Positions 32,799-42,869 of a stretch of 64,000 nucleotides of DNA are shown one piece after another (positions within the stretch are counted from its first letter, which is position 1; every line of letters begins with the position of its first letter). The stretch comes from Chrysophaeum taylorii (taxonomy: Eukaryota; Sar; Pelagophyceae; Pelagomonadales; Pelagomonadaceae), in the NCBI GenBank assembly GCA_029834535.1, contig JAQMWT010000038.1, positions 62,001 to 126,000 of the forward strand, given 5' to 3'. The position numbers were made by a program, and so were the translations under genes. Under the pieces are notes generated by a model that was not told the origin of the DNA, did not search any database, and saw only the letters and a program-made list of their open reading frames with translations.

Positions 32799-33938
32799 AT
32801 GATGATGCTTTTCAGCTTGATGATGTTGTTTGGCGTCGGCGAAGCGCAGTTGTCCGGGATCACAAAGGCGACCTTCGCCTGCTCCGATGCCGCGGCCACA
32901 ACCGCGTACGACTGGTTGATCACCTACTTGCCCGTCGTTGAAGCGTTCGATGACTGCGAGAACCGGACGTGCACCTGTGGGAAGCAGTCGCGCGTGGAGA
33001 CGACCACTGGGTTCGGGATCCACTGCGTGTACGCCGCGGGCGTCGACGCCACGCGATACGATGCGAACGGCGGCACGACGCCGGAAACGATCGCAGCCGC
33101 GTACGCGGCGGCTATCGGCGATTGGAGCTCGTACGACACGGCGGCCACGACGCGCGCTTTCACGGACTACGCCGTGGGGCTGTGGGCGAGCGCGGGGCTC
33201 GACTCCTACGTCGAAGCGTTCACGGCCGGCGGGGTCGCGCATCGCGTATCAACGTGGACGTACTTCGGTACCGAGTACTACGCCGCGACGGTGTTGGTGC
33301 CCGACACGCCCGTCGTCCTCGAGCTGCTCGGAACCTGCTCGGTGTGTGTTGGGAAGCACCGCGAGCTGCGGGTCGTGCCGCCGACCGAGGTCTCGGGGTC
33401 TCTAACGCCTATCTTCGTGTCCCGGTCCGTCTCGAACCTGACCGCGGTCCAGGAATACTACGACAAGGTCTTCGGCGTGTGGGGCGAGGAATACGAGAGC
33501 GAGGACGCGACCATTATCGACTATGAGCTCTACGGGGCGACCACCATCATTCGCTACGCTTCCCGCAAGAACCAGACGGGATTCTACACGACAAACTGGC
33601 TGCGAGAGCGCCTTCTCGGCGCCGCCAGAGAGTATCAGACCTCACCTTCGGCGTGCTGGCCTGTTCATGGCGACTTCCACTACGCCTACGACGGCACCTA
33701 CGAGATCCTCCCCGTCGTCACCGCCGCCGGTTTGCTTGGTTACCCTTACCGCTCCTTCGTCAACAACTACAACGACGCCGATCCCTCCAACGTCTACCTC
33801 CTCGAGCCCTCGGGCATGTGGATCCAGCTCGACGGCACCTCCGACGGCATGTATCCGTACGGAGGCTTTGACGACGAGTACTGCTACACCTTCTGCGAGA
33901 ACGTCCGTTCATCCCCTGCTTTTTTTCTCGCGGGATGA
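32799..33938 (+). CDS. Secreted Cys-containing protein, possibly with a VOC/glyoxalase-like fold
   Basis: The 379-residue protein starts with a clear signal peptide (MMMLFSLMMLFGVGEAQ). The first third has a Cys cluster (CENRTCTCGKQ) and is rich in Ala, Thr and Tyr. The middle (about residues 125-265) has two stretches that resemble the halves of a vicinal-oxygen-chelate fold, with HRVSTWTYFGTEYYAATVLV and VSRSVSNLTAVQEYYDKVFG, but I cannot point to the metal ligands. Several N-glycosylation sequons (NRT, NLT, NQT) fit a secreted protein. Near the C-terminus DDEYCYTFCENV has two further Cys. No family is assigned; an extracellular or cell-covering role is a guess from the signal peptide. Confidence 0.6.
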   Translation: MMMLFSLMMLFGVGEAQLSGITKATFACSDAAATTAYDWLITYLPVVEAFDDCENRTCTCGKQSRVETTTGFGIHCVYAAGVDATRYDANGGTTPETIAAAYAAAIGDWSSYDTAATTRAFTDYAVGLWASAGLDSYVEAFTAGGVAHRVSTWTYFGTEYYAATVLVPDTPVVLELLGTCSVCVGKHRELRVVPPTEVSGSLTPIFVSRSVSNLTAVQEYYDKVFGVWGEEYESEDATIIDYELYGATTIIRYASRKNQTGFYTTNWLRERLLGAAREYQTSPSACWPVHGDFHYAYDGTYEILPVVTAAGLLGYPYRSFVNNYNDADPSNVYLLEPSGMWIQLDGTSDGMYPYGGFDDEYCYTFCENVRSSPAFFLAG

Positions 33939-35540
33939 AAGAAAAGAAGACCGAGTCGTCGTCGCCGATGCTTGTACACATACATACACACACGTGAAGA
34001 AGGACTTCGCGCGCTCACTGTAAAACAAAGTTGTAGTGCGGGGATTGGGATCGACTTCAGGACGACGATGCAAGGTTTTTTTGTAGTGCCCGAACGAACG
34101 CAGTTCTTCGTGAGGAGGTCTCTCGTCGTGATGCCCGGCTTTAAAACCGCCTCCCCTGACGTCTGATCGTCGGCTTGCGATGATGCCGCCGTACGACCGC
34201 GTCCCTCCTTTGTGACCAATTAGACACACGCAGGTTCAAGGTTTGGCTATTGAACGGGCCACGAGCACCTCCTTGAATCAATCGTTGCTTTGTCGTTGTC
34301 GCGACGTCGCAACCAAAAAAGAACATCTCCCAGTCGACGCGACGCGACGCGACGCGACCTTCTGGCGCGTCCATTTTACGATACACTCGCCTGCCTTGCG
34401 GGCTTCCTTGCCGTCCGAGTTAGGCTCGAAAGATAGTTCGCAACTCGGGCGATCAACGACTAGTTTTTGTCGCCAGCTCCGACGCATGCGAGCTTGCACA
34501 TAGTTGGGAAACTAATAGCGGCTCGCCCTACCGCTCGCAGCCCAAACCGTTTGGTGTTCTTGGAAATTGCCTCGAAGGTCGCACATCACGATGAACAACG
34601 ACGTGACATCGGATCTTAAGAGCTCGACTGCGAACGAGACAAGTCGACACGCATTACGCGATAAAAAGCCCTTCTGACCACGATTTAGCGTATCAACAGG
34701 GTGACATCGGCAGCACGAGGGCGAGCTCCCTTGCTTTCCCGTTGCACCGCCCCCACGAGGTCGAAGAAGTTACGGAGATCTACCGCCACGACTCCTAGAA
34801 AGGACGCGAGCTTCGTCAGAAAAAAAGCAGGATATGATTTTATCCCGCGCGGTGCGCTGCGTCAATAATATGAAGCGCGTCGATCTGAGGAGGATCAGTA
34901 ATCGGAGACAAACACGAAAGTAAAGCTTCGATGGAATCGACCTTCACTCCAGAGTCCGCATTATATTGCCGTCCTTGATATTATTTCCATATTGGAATGG
35001 CCGCCGGTCGCTTCTTGCTACTGCCACGGTAATTGGCCATCGCCGCTTGAAAGCACCTCGCCCTCTCCCTTTTCGTTGTGGTCTTCGTCGTTACCAACGC
35101 CGAAAAATCGAGCGTGGACATCGGAACACGGCGCCGCGAGCTTGGTGGCCCTCCTGCTTGGCTCTGGCAACATCGCGCTTAGTCTCCTCGCCTGACTCTC
35201 TGAGGTGTGAGACGCAGCTTATCGATAACATCTTTGCTGCTGTCGAGCCGATGTGGCCCCGAGTGCAGTGCAGTGCGTAGTGCAGTGCAGTGCACGAGGG
35301 GCTTTCGAGCCTGCCGCCGCGTGTCGCGGGCGCAGATGAGGAGCTTGTCGCTTTGGTGTTGGCCATCGAGCGGGCTGCTCCAGCGGTTTACATTGTGGAT
35401 CGCGCCGCCATCATGATCTGTTTCGCTCTCGAAGTTGTCCTTGTCGTGAATCTTCTCGCTTCTTTACTATTCTTCTTCGTCAACCGCGCGTAAGGAGCAA
35501 AAAACCGTCCGTTAATAGCAAGGCAGAAAAATAAGCAAGG
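33939..35540. other. 1.6-kb intergenic region without a supported gene
   Basis: Nothing here reads convincingly as a gene. There is a GACGC pentanucleotide repeat (about 34337-34358) and a GTGCA-rich palindromic stretch (about 35264-35294). One plus-strand frame at about 35290-35493 ends in a hydrophobic run (LVVNLLASLLFFFVNRA) and could be a small membrane peptide or the last exon of something unseen. On the minus strand around 34830-34960 a short frame has coding-like composition but no partner. Composition is less GC-rich than the flanking genes. Confidence 0.35.
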
Positions 35541-37202
35541 ATGTTGTTGTTGTTGTTCGTGTTGGTGTTTGCGGGTGTCGCGGCGGCGAAGAACGTGGTA
35601 CTGGTGGTCGCGGACGACCTCGGGTACGCGTGGTTCAACAGCAACACGTCGAGCGAGGTGGTGACACCTCGAATCGACGCGCTGCGAGAGTCTGGGGTCG
35701 TGCTCGAGCGCATGTACGGCCACTACAGTTGCTCGCCGTCGCGGTGCGCCTTGCTGAGCGGGCGGCAGCCGTTGTTCGTGAACGCCGGGAACGGCGCGCC
35801 CGAGCGGTCGTCGAACGACACGATATCGGGGTACGCGGGCATCTCGCTGGGTATGACGACGCTCGCCGAGAAGCTCGAAGGGTACGCGACGTTCGCGTTC
35901 GGAAAGTGGGATGTAGGATATGCGACGCCCGACCACACGCCGCTCGGACGAGGGTTCGACCACTTTCTGGGGTACTTTCACCACGACAACGACTACTGGA
36001 CGGGTGCGTACGGCGACGAAACGTGCGACGGCGCTACGTTGTGCGATTTTTGGCTAGACGACGGCCCGAGTTTCTTGATGGAGCAGCCCAACTGCTCCCA
36101 AAAAGCGCAGGAGGGCTGCGTCTACGAGGACGACCTGCTCGCGTCGCGCGTCGCGGGCGTCCTCGCAAACACAAACAGGTCGCGACCGGTTTTCGCGTAC
36201 TGGGCGCCGCATTTGGTGCACGGTCCGTACGCCGTTCCGGAAGCAGAGTACGACGAATTCGCGTATATCGAGACGCCGTTGAGGCGGATGATGGCCGCCA
36301 TGGTCTCCAAGCTCGATACGGCGCTGGGGGTTGTTGTGGACGCCGCCGCGTCGATATGGGACGAGACGGCGTTATTTCTCGTGAGCGACAACGGAGGCCC
36401 CGTCGTAGACGGCGGCGGCACGGCCGGCGCCTCGAACAACTGGCCGCTGCGCGGCGGCAAGTACGGCCCCCTCGAGGGCGGGATCAGGCTGGCTGCCCTC
36501 GTCTCGGGAGGGCTGATACCACCGGCGAACCGCAAAAGGTCCGTCGATGCTCTGCTGGCGATCAACGATATATACGCGACAATCTGCGCGATCGCCAACG
36601 TCTCCAAGGTCGACGAAAAGGCCGCAAGACTCGGCTTGCCGCCCGTCGACGGCCAGGACTTTTGGCCCCTCGTGCTCGGGGACGCGACGCGTTTTGTTGT
36701 CAGATCGGAGGTCGTCATCGCCGGCGGTCAGCAGGCGGCCGTCGGCCTCGTCACCTCGGACCTTCTCAAGCTCCTGGTCAGAAACGTGAGTGGTGCTATT
36801 TGGACGGGGCCCCAGTACCCCAACGCATCCTCGATGGACGCCGGCTCCGCCCTCGAAGCCACCGTCCTCGACTGCGACCACTATTGCCTCTTCGACCTCG
36901 CGACAGACCCCCTCGAAACGACGAACCTCGCCGCCCGCTTCCCGGACGCCGTCGACGCCATGCGCGCGCGCTTGGAGGAACTCGACGCCGCCGCCTTTCG
37001 TCCGGACAGGGGCGACCCCAACAGCGACCTCGACCGCGCCTGCGCGGTGGCCCTCGCCAACTACTCCTCAACCTGGGGCCCCTGGCTCCCCAGTCCGCCG
37101 CCCCTGCTGCCCGAGATTGTGTCCTTGGACAGCGACGGCGACGGCGACGGCGACAGCGACGGCGACAGCGACAGCGAGCGACGACGTGAATTATTATTAT
37201 AA
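35541..37202 (+). CDS. Secreted type I sulfatase (arylsulfatase)
   Basis: The 553-residue protein has a signal peptide (MLLLLFVLVFAGVAAA) and then the sulfatase start VVLVVADDLGYAW, with the metal-binding Asp pair. The active-site signature CSPSRCALLSGR (about residues 67-78) contains the Cys that is converted to formylglycine in this family. Later FLVSDNGGPV supplies the second Asp-Asn metal site and GGKYGPLEGGIR the usual downstream motif. It would remove sulfate from sulfated polysaccharides or similar esters outside the cell or in a lysosome-like compartment. The second signature usually read as GKWHLG is GKWDVG here. The C-terminus is an Asp/Gly/Ser run coded by a GACGGC repeat (about 37131-37176). 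Confidence 0.9.
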   Translation: MLLLLFVLVFAGVAAAKNVVLVVADDLGYAWFNSNTSSEVVTPRIDALRESGVVLERMYGHYSCSPSRCALLSGRQPLFVNAGNGAPERSSNDTISGYAGISLGMTTLAEKLEGYATFAFGKWDVGYATPDHTPLGRGFDHFLGYFHHDNDYWTGAYGDETCDGATLCDFWLDDGPSFLMEQPNCSQKAQEGCVYEDDLLASRVAGVLANTNRSRPVFAYWAPHLVHGPYAVPEAEYDEFAYIETPLRRMMAAMVSKLDTALGVVVDAAASIWDETALFLVSDNGGPVVDGGGTAGASNNWPLRGGKYGPLEGGIRLAALVSGGLIPPANRKRSVDALLAINDIYATICAIANVSKVDEKAARLGLPPVDGQDFWPLVLGDATRFVVRSEVVIAGGQQAAVGLVTSDLLKLLVRNVSGAIWTGPQYPNASSMDAGSALEATVLDCDHYCLFDLATDPLETTNLAARFPDAVDAMRARLEELDAAAFRPDRGDPNSDLDRACAVALANYSSTWGPWLPSPPPLLPEIVSLDSDGDGDGDSDGDSDSERRRELLL

Positions 37203-37463
37203 GTAAGACCGCTACGGGCGGGGCCCGTCCTCTCTTCGCCTGCCCCACGCCTCGGCGATGACCCCGACTAGGTCCCGTGTACTTATCTCTGCCCGTCAGG
37301 CACATCCATCATACCCCACAAACCCACCCACATCCTTCATGCTCCCCACACACACCCCCCTCTTAGCAGTCGACATTTAAAGACCCGCACATACGTACAC
37401 ACTACTGGTCGGCGGCACAAAAAAAAAGAAAAAACTCGCGAGGCATCCAGAATTTGACCCTGG

Positions 37464-37901
37464 ATGATGATGATGCCTTACCCTCGTCTTCGAGCGGCTT
37501 GGTATGTTGTGGTTGCCTATGTCAGCGCCCACCACTTTGTCTACGGCGCGCACCACGTTCTCGGCGCGTGGTTGCCGCGGTTGCGCGACTCGGCCGACAT
37601 CGGCAGTTTGATGACGCTTAACAAGGTCCCGCACAAAGCGATGGACCTTCTCGTTCACCTTGGCTTCTTCTTGGCTGCTGGTCGAAGGCCCGACCACTGC
37701 CTCGCCGCGGCCCTGCACGTTGGAAAGTATGCAGGATACCCGTGCGCCGGCCTTCTCCCCGACCTTCTCGACGTCGCCAGTCACACCGTTTCCGCCGTCG
37801 GACTCCTCGGACCCGAGGCTTTCGCGCTCGCGCTCCTAATCGCCGAACTCCACCGCCTCCTCCTCCTAATCACCACGACATGGGCGGCGGCGGCGGCGTG
37901 A
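37464..37901 (+). CDS. Small membrane protein of unknown function
   Basis: The 145-residue frame has three to four hydrophobic stretches: AAWYVVVAYVSAHHFVYGAH, AMDLLVHLGFFLAAG, the HTVSAVGLLGPEAFALALLI region and LLLLITTTWAAAAA. Several His are placed near membrane borders. Possible starts are four consecutive ATGs (37464-37475). I do not recognise a family. An opposing minus-strand frame across 37377-37784 is also open but lacks any recognisable feature, so the plus frame is preferred on its membrane-protein character. Confidence 0.45.
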   Translation: MMMMPYPRLRAAWYVVVAYVSAHHFVYGAHHVLGAWLPRLRDSADIGSLMTLNKVPHKAMDLLVHLGFFLAAGRRPDHCLAAALHVGKYAGYPCAGLLPDLLDVASHTVSAVGLLGPEAFALALLIAELHRLLLLITTTWAAAAA

Positions 37902-38010
37902 TAAGGAACGCATAAAGAGATTTGTTATACAAAGTGGTGGTGCATCGTACTCCCCCTGCACATCACCACAGACTTCTATAGGACGTGCGTGGCAAAGAAA
38001 GGGTTAGCGG

Positions 38011-38658
38011 ATGATGAGGTGGTTCCTTCTTGGTGTCGTCGTCGTGGTGGTACAGGCGTTCTTGGCTCCGCCGCCGCGACATGTCCGCCAGCATCGTCCT
38101 GTCCGCGCAACCGAGGAGGCCTTAACTGAGGCGCAGCTCGCCGCGAAGAAGGCAGCGCTCGAGTTCCGGAGAACCAAGTACTTCTTTGGCCGCGTCGACG
38201 TGTACCTTGGTGAGAAGTTCAAACCCCTGAGCGAAGTGCTTGATCCGACCTACAAGGACGACACCTCGGCCGTCGCGGCCGTCGTGCTCAAGAGCCCCTT
38301 CGGAATGGTGATCGAGGAATCGGCCTCGTTTCCGGGCCGCGTCGAAGTCATCGAAGTCGTCGAGGGTTCGAACGCCGAGAAGGCCGGAGTGCAGGTTGGC
38401 GACATACTGCGCGGCACGACGGCCATGGCCCTCGACATACGCCGCGCTTCCGAGGAAGACGCGGCCTTCTCGGTCGGCCTGTCCGAGGGTAAGAAGCAGC
38501 GAGCCTTCCTCAACGCCGACCGCCAGTCCTTCGACAACGTCATGTCGGCCCTCCAGTCGAACTCCCCTGACAACGGCGGCCCGGGGGAGGCCTGTCTCGT
38601 CTTCGAGCGACGAGTCAAGGACCCCGAGACCCCCTTCGCCGAGGACGACGATGAATAG
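38011..38658 (+). CDS. Plastid-targeted PDZ-domain protein
   Basis: The 215-residue protein has a hydrophobic signal (WFLLGVVVVVVQA) followed by Phe-Leu-Ala-Pro-Pro, matching the stramenopile plastid import motif (ASA-FAP type), and then an Arg-rich transit-like segment. The mature part holds one PDZ domain (about residues 85-190) with FGMVIEESASFPGRVEVIEV, GSNAEKAGVQVGDILRGTTA and a C-terminal strand ending ACLVFERRV. PDZ domains bind C-terminal peptides and often act in thylakoid assembly or protease complexes; no protease domain is present here. The pseudouridine synthase gene starts only 24 bp after its stop. Confidence 0.75.
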   Translation: MMRWFLLGVVVVVVQAFLAPPPRHVRQHRPVRATEEALTEAQLAAKKAALEFRRTKYFFGRVDVYLGEKFKPLSEVLDPTYKDDTSAVAAVVLKSPFGMVIEESASFPGRVEVIEVVEGSNAEKAGVQVGDILRGTTAMALDIRRASEEDAAFSVGLSEGKKQRAFLNADRQSFDNVMSALQSNSPDNGGPGEACLVFERRVKDPETPFAEDDDE

Positions 38659-38681
38659 TAAAGTACCCCCCTGAAAGATAA

Positions 38682-39713
38682 ATGGAGAACAACCCTCAAC
38701 GGTTCGTGGTCGCCGTCTTCGGGTACTGCGGCGCTGCGTATTTCGGGTCGTGCCGCGGCGGCGACGAGACGCGGTGTCCTACCGCCGAGGGCGCGCTCGT
38801 CGCCGCCGTCGGCCGCGCGGCGCGCCACAAGTGCGACGTGCTGACGCGCGCGTCGCGGACAGACAAGGGAGTTCACGCGCTTGGCAATGTTTGCATGCTC
38901 CGGATTGGTGGACGATGGGAGGAGACCGAGCTCGAGCGGCTTCGGGCAGTCAACCGGGAGCTCGAGAACGAACAGGTTAGGGTTCTGCGACTCATCGAGA
39001 GCCAGAAGCATTGGGACGCGAGACGGTGCTGCGCGCGGAGGGACTACGAGTATTCGGTTCCTTACCGCTGTCTCGGACTCCTCGAACGAGTCCCCGACAA
39101 CTACGGCCTCCTTTGGGTGGCCGGGGGGGCGGCCGTCGAGGGGAACGAGGCGACGTGTCTGGCGCTCGACGCCGCGCCCGGGGAAGTCGCGCTGCCCGAA
39201 GAGATCGCCGCGCCTCGAAGAGCACTCCACAAGCGACTCCGTGCGATCCTGCGCTCCTTCTCGGGGACGATGGACTACGCGCCGGTTTTGGGACTCGAGG
39301 GGACGCACCGCCGCACCGTCCGCCGCTGTTCCACGCGCCTCTGCTCTGGGATCGGGGACTTCTTGAACCCTTCGGTCGAACCCTGCGCCGTCCTCGCCAT
39401 CTCCGGCCAGAGCTTCTTGTACAAGCAGATCCTCACCATCGTCGGATTGGTCGTCCTCTTGGCAAGGGACAACAGCTCTGAACTCGGGGACCAACTTACC
39501 GCGTTCCGCGCCTGGCCGCTCGCGCCCGCGAGACACCTTCTTCTCCGACGCTGTCGCTTCCACCCAGGCAACCCCTATGCAGCTGAAATTTCCCATGTCG
39601 ACAAATACGAAAAAGACCTCGGCTGCCTCGCTGATCTCCACGATATGATCGACCCTCATCTCTGCGACGCCGACGCCGCCAAGGCCGCGTGGCCTCAGTA
39701 TTATTATTCTTAG
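38682..39713 (+). CDS. tRNA pseudouridine synthase, TruA/PUS1 family
   Basis: The 343-residue protein carries the catalytic TruA signature ASRTDKGVHALGNV (about residues 56-69) with the invariant Asp. Further family features are VAVFGYCGAAYFGS near the N-terminus, WDARRCCARRDYEYSVPY (the W.AR..C..R.YEY motif), GQSFLYKQILTIVGLVVLLA and a final APARHLLLRRCRF strand. These enzymes convert uridine to pseudouridine in tRNA (positions 38-40 or 27/28 depending on the member). There is no obvious targeting signal, so the cytosol or nucleus is likely. The start is the first ATG, 24 bp after the PDZ gene. Confidence 0.88.
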   Translation: MENNPQRFVVAVFGYCGAAYFGSCRGGDETRCPTAEGALVAAVGRAARHKCDVLTRASRTDKGVHALGNVCMLRIGGRWEETELERLRAVNRELENEQVRVLRLIESQKHWDARRCCARRDYEYSVPYRCLGLLERVPDNYGLLWVAGGAAVEGNEATCLALDAAPGEVALPEEIAAPRRALHKRLRAILRSFSGTMDYAPVLGLEGTHRRTVRRCSTRLCSGIGDFLNPSVEPCAVLAISGQSFLYKQILTIVGLVVLLARDNSSELGDQLTAFRAWPLAPARHLLLRRCRFHPGNPYAAEISHVDKYEKDLGCLADLHDMIDPHLCDADAAKAAWPQYYYS

Positions 39714-39877
39714 TTGCCTGCTACTGCTGCTGCTGCTGCTTTTCTATTTCTCGTAATAAATAAATAAAGGACGCAACCGCAAGCGCGTTCGATCGATCGA
39801 CCGTGCCTCTTGTGTGGTAAATCTGTTCCAGCCTCCTTGTGACGTCACTACTACTTCTTCTAGACCCCCCTAATCTC

Positions 39878-40792
39878 ATGAGCCTCGAGAGGTGGCTCGA
39901 CGAGCGCGTGCGGTCGGGCGCGCGGGTCTTCGCCGGCACGCTCCGCGAAGCCGAGTACGGCGAGGTCCGAGACCTCGAGTGCGGGGACGTGGACGGCATC
40001 GTCGAGACCCTGCGTGCCGTTGGGATGAAGGGTCCCACCGAACGGAAGCTGCGGAACGCGCTCGGAGAACTTCGGGCGCGGCGCACCGTCGTGCGGCTCA
40101 ACGTCGGGAACGACGTCGTGTGCGACGCGCTACGGTCGACGCTCGAGCATTGCGAGTTCTTCAGGTCGCTGCTGGCCGACCCGCCGATGGACAAGGACGG
40201 AAACGTGTTCGTCGATCGCGACGGACGCGCGTTCCGGTACGTCTTGAGTCAGCTTCGGGGAAACTTGCGCTTCTCGACGATCGAGAAGCTCGACGCGCGG
40301 ACGAGGCTCGACATCATCGACGACGCTTTGTTCTACGGCGTGCCGGGCCTCGTCGAGCGCGTGGTGATTCCCCCGCTCGGCGCCCGGGTCTGTTACCTCG
40401 CGCAACGCGGCACCTGCTGGATGCCGCACACCTTCGGGGTCGTCACCGACTTCGACTCGGTGCGCTGGCAGTGGACCATCCAGACGACCCCCGGCCGCGT
40501 CGACGTCTTCGCCTCTCACTTTGACGACGACGAGGCCCACTTCCTCCCGGGCGCTCTCCAGCGCCACCACCTCTGCCTCGCCACCCGCAGGGAGCTGGTG
40601 GTCCCCGCGACGGGCGACAAGGTCAGATTTCTCTGGAGATTCGAGTGGGACCACCCCTCGGGCTTCAGTTGGCATCACGCCTATCTCGACGACCGCCACA
40701 AACGCGACGCCGAGCTCCTCGCTGAAAACGAAAACGACAACCACGAGGAGGAGCAGCAGCAGCAGCGAATCAGGCTCGACGACAAAAACTAG
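39878..40792 (+). CDS. KCTD-like BTB (T1) domain protein
   Basis: The 304-residue protein begins with a SAM-like helical segment (LERWLDERV ... VETLRAVGMKGPTERKLRNA, about 1-65). A BTB domain of the potassium-channel tetramerisation type follows (about 73-165): VVRLNVGNDVVCDALRSTLE, FFRSLLADPP, NVFVDRDGRAFRYVLSQLRG. KCTD proteins form ring assemblies and often serve as cullin-3 adaptors. The C-terminal third (VCYLAQRGTCW, VRWQWTIQTTPG, HLCLATRRELVVPATGDKV) is a beta-rich region I do not recognise, and the tail is a Gln/Glu/Asn run. A GTG-led extension to 39839 is possible, but ATG 39878 is preferred. Confidence 0.75.
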   Translation: MSLERWLDERVRSGARVFAGTLREAEYGEVRDLECGDVDGIVETLRAVGMKGPTERKLRNALGELRARRTVVRLNVGNDVVCDALRSTLEHCEFFRSLLADPPMDKDGNVFVDRDGRAFRYVLSQLRGNLRFSTIEKLDARTRLDIIDDALFYGVPGLVERVVIPPLGARVCYLAQRGTCWMPHTFGVVTDFDSVRWQWTIQTTPGRVDVFASHFDDDEAHFLPGALQRHHLCLATRRELVVPATGDKVRFLWRFEWDHPSGFSWHHAYLDDRHKRDAELLAENENDNHEEEQQQQRIRLDDKN

Positions 40793-40801
40793 TAGTAGTT
40801 T

Positions 40802-41794
40802 TTAGATCTCGCACGCACGGTACGAATTGTACCGGAACGGATCGACGGGCGGGTGCTTCCGCCGCACTAACCCGAGGACGGTAGGCTCGTCCGGCGGCGG
40901 CGGCGGCGTGACCGCCTCCCCGAAAAAATATCGCCGAGCGACCGCAGAGAGGTCGCACCTGAGTCCGAGGGTTGTGGCGTGCGCGGCGCCCGGCACGACG
41001 ACGCGGGGGAAGGCCGCGAAGGTCGTGCGCGCCTCTTCGAGCGACGGGAGGGCTTCGTCTCGCTCGCCGACGACGACGACGAGATTCGTCGTCGCGCTAT
41101 CGGGGACCTTCCACGCCGCCGAGGCAGGCTCCAGCCAGTGCTCGAGGCGCCACCGCATCGTGGCTGGGTCGAACCCCAGGCGCGCAGGTAGGCTCGCCGC
41201 GAACCGCCCCATGTAGGCTTCGCGCTCGGGCGTGTCGATGGCACGCGGCAAATACCGACCGCCAAAGATGAGCAGTAGCTGGAGAGGGAAGAAAAAGGCG
41301 TCGCCCGCGAAAAAGAGCGACAACAGCCGCCGCGACTGCGCGAGCCGCGATCGCCGGTACGAGGTTGCCGGGTTAACCAATATGATCCCGCGGGCAGGCA
41401 GGCTTTCGTGGATCTTGAGGGCAACTAACGCGCCAAAGCTCTCGCCGAGAACGTAGTATTGCTGCCGCGACCTCGCCAATCGCTGCGCCGTCTCGACCAC
41501 CTCATCGAGCCCCGACCTGTCGTCGCTGCTTGCCTCGACGACGCGCACGTCGAACATTTCCCCGAGCTTTGGAAGCTGCAGGTACGCCGACATTCGCGTG
41601 CCGTCGATGCCGGGGATGACTACCAACAGCGGCTTCTCGGCCGCCTCGTCGGCCGCGATCACCCCGTCCTCAACGAGTGGCGACGCGATGCGCAGCGCCT
41701 CAACCCCTACGCATCGCCAACACTGCATCTCGCGCGCACACACCAGGCCCTCGACTGCTGCTGATGTAACAAGCACCAACCACATTATCATCAC
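40802..41794 (-). CDS. Alpha/beta hydrolase resembling phytyl ester synthase
   Basis: The 330-residue protein has an N-terminal signal-like sequence (IMWLVLVTSAAVEGLVCA) and an alpha/beta-hydrolase fold. PLLVVIPGIDGTRMS forms the oxyanion region, YYVLGESFGALVALKI the nucleophile elbow with Ser, RGIILVNPATSYRRS the segment characteristic of the phytyl ester synthase/diacylglycerol acyltransferase-like group, then ERDEALPS (acid) and PGAAHATTL (His). Plant members esterify phytol and fatty acids in plastids. Here only the hydrolase half is present; the acyltransferase half of plant PES is absent. A fossil copia element sits 24 bp upstream of the start codon, so its promoter is largely the element or lies inside it. 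Confidence 0.75.
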   Translation of the reverse strand: MMIMWLVLVTSAAVEGLVCAREMQCWRCVGVEALRIASPLVEDGVIAADEAAEKPLLVVIPGIDGTRMSAYLQLPKLGEMFDVRVVEASSDDRSGLDEVVETAQRLARSRQQYYVLGESFGALVALKIHESLPARGIILVNPATSYRRSRLAQSRRLLSLFFAGDAFFFPLQLLLIFGGRYLPRAIDTPEREAYMGRFAASLPARLGFDPATMRWRLEHWLEPASAAWKVPDSATTNLVVVVGERDEALPSLEEARTTFAAFPRVVVPGAAHATTLGLRCDLSAVARRYFFGEAVTPPPPPDEPTVLGLVRRKHPPVDPFRYNSYRACEI

Positions 41795-42585
41795 GCGTGA
41801 GGTAACCTAACCACAACTGCGAGGAAGCTATGACACTTACCCCTGCACCCACCACGTCCCCATTATAGTTCTCACATCCCCATTTCAGTTTTTCTCACAC
41901 GGTACCAGGTGCTCGTTCACGATCGAGCCTGTGCTTGACTTCGTGGCGACTCCTTCTCGGCTTCAGTTCATTGCTACGAGTTCGGTTCGTTGTCGTCTAT
42001 CATGTCCTCGATCGAAATTCAAGCTTGCAAGCTTTCGCAAAAAAAACTTGATGCCTTCAGCGGTGAGCGACATTTTTTTTTTTCCCACCAATGGCACGTC
42101 GTCTTGAGAACATGATCATCTCCACCGACGATCACATTATCTCGACCAACGATCCTTGGACTAGCATCTCAGCATCTCGCTGCTCTGAAGAAGAATTTCT
42201 CAGCATCTCGCTGCTCTGAAGGCGGATTTCGCGTCAAGCAACAACGTTGATATCCATGAAAACCGCGACATGAACTTCACGCGACTTTACAAGCGCATTA
42301 CCGATGTCTACATGGGCCGTGGGGATCGCGTAGCGAACTTCCTCAACAAGTTCATCATCGGAGTATACAAGTTGCTCGGCATCGTACCTATCACCGGCGT
42401 TCAAGTTGCTCGGCATTGTACCTATCACCGGAGTTCAAGTTGCTCGGCATTGTACCTGATCCGACGCACCCTCGAGTGTGTTCTCGCATTCGACTACGTG
42501 CATCGTGCTTCAAGACTTACTGGCTTTGTTTTATCGTCTCGCGTTTCGTACCGACAACTGTGGTTGTACCCTTGAGAAGTTCAAC

Positions 42586-42869
42586 TAACTAACTAACTAA
42601 CTTCAGACCTCTCCCAAGCATGGGAGCCAGGCCGGACCGACAGGAGCCAGTCCGGAATCACGGGCCTGTAGACGAGGAGCGCCGAAAGGTCGGTCGGCGG
42701 AGAGTGACCATCAAGCTTGTCGCCATGCGACGAGGAGACCGCGATGCGCTGACAACCAACTCGTCGATAACCTTCCGTCTTCGCCCCCCGGTCATACCCC
42801 GTCCCACTGCGAACGTTCCGGCTGCCAACCGGCCCGCCCGGGAGGCGAATAGGTGCCAACCTACGCCGG
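42586..42869 (-). mobile_element. SINE-like 284-bp repeat, copy 1 (inside the copia element)
   Basis: This sequence recurs at 59875-60156 with roughly 95 percent identity by eye. It is flanked by a perfect 10-bp direct repeat, GAAGTTCAAC (42576-42585 and 42870-42879), the mark of a separate insertion. Read on the minus strand it ends in a short AGTT tail (four units), like the simple-repeat tails of SINEs. No reading frame looks coding and no clear pol III A/B boxes are visible, so the SINE label is tentative. Confidence 0.7.

Noticed and set aside
35630-37189. A 519-codon frame overlapping the sulfatase gene on the same strand
   Set aside because: It is a GC-driven shadow of the sulfatase frame, Arg-rich and without any domain, while the sulfatase frame has all its motifs.
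38250-39659. A 469-codon minus-strand frame across the PDZ and pseudouridine synthase genes
   Set aside because: Both plus-strand genes have clear family motifs. The minus frame spans their junction and shows none.
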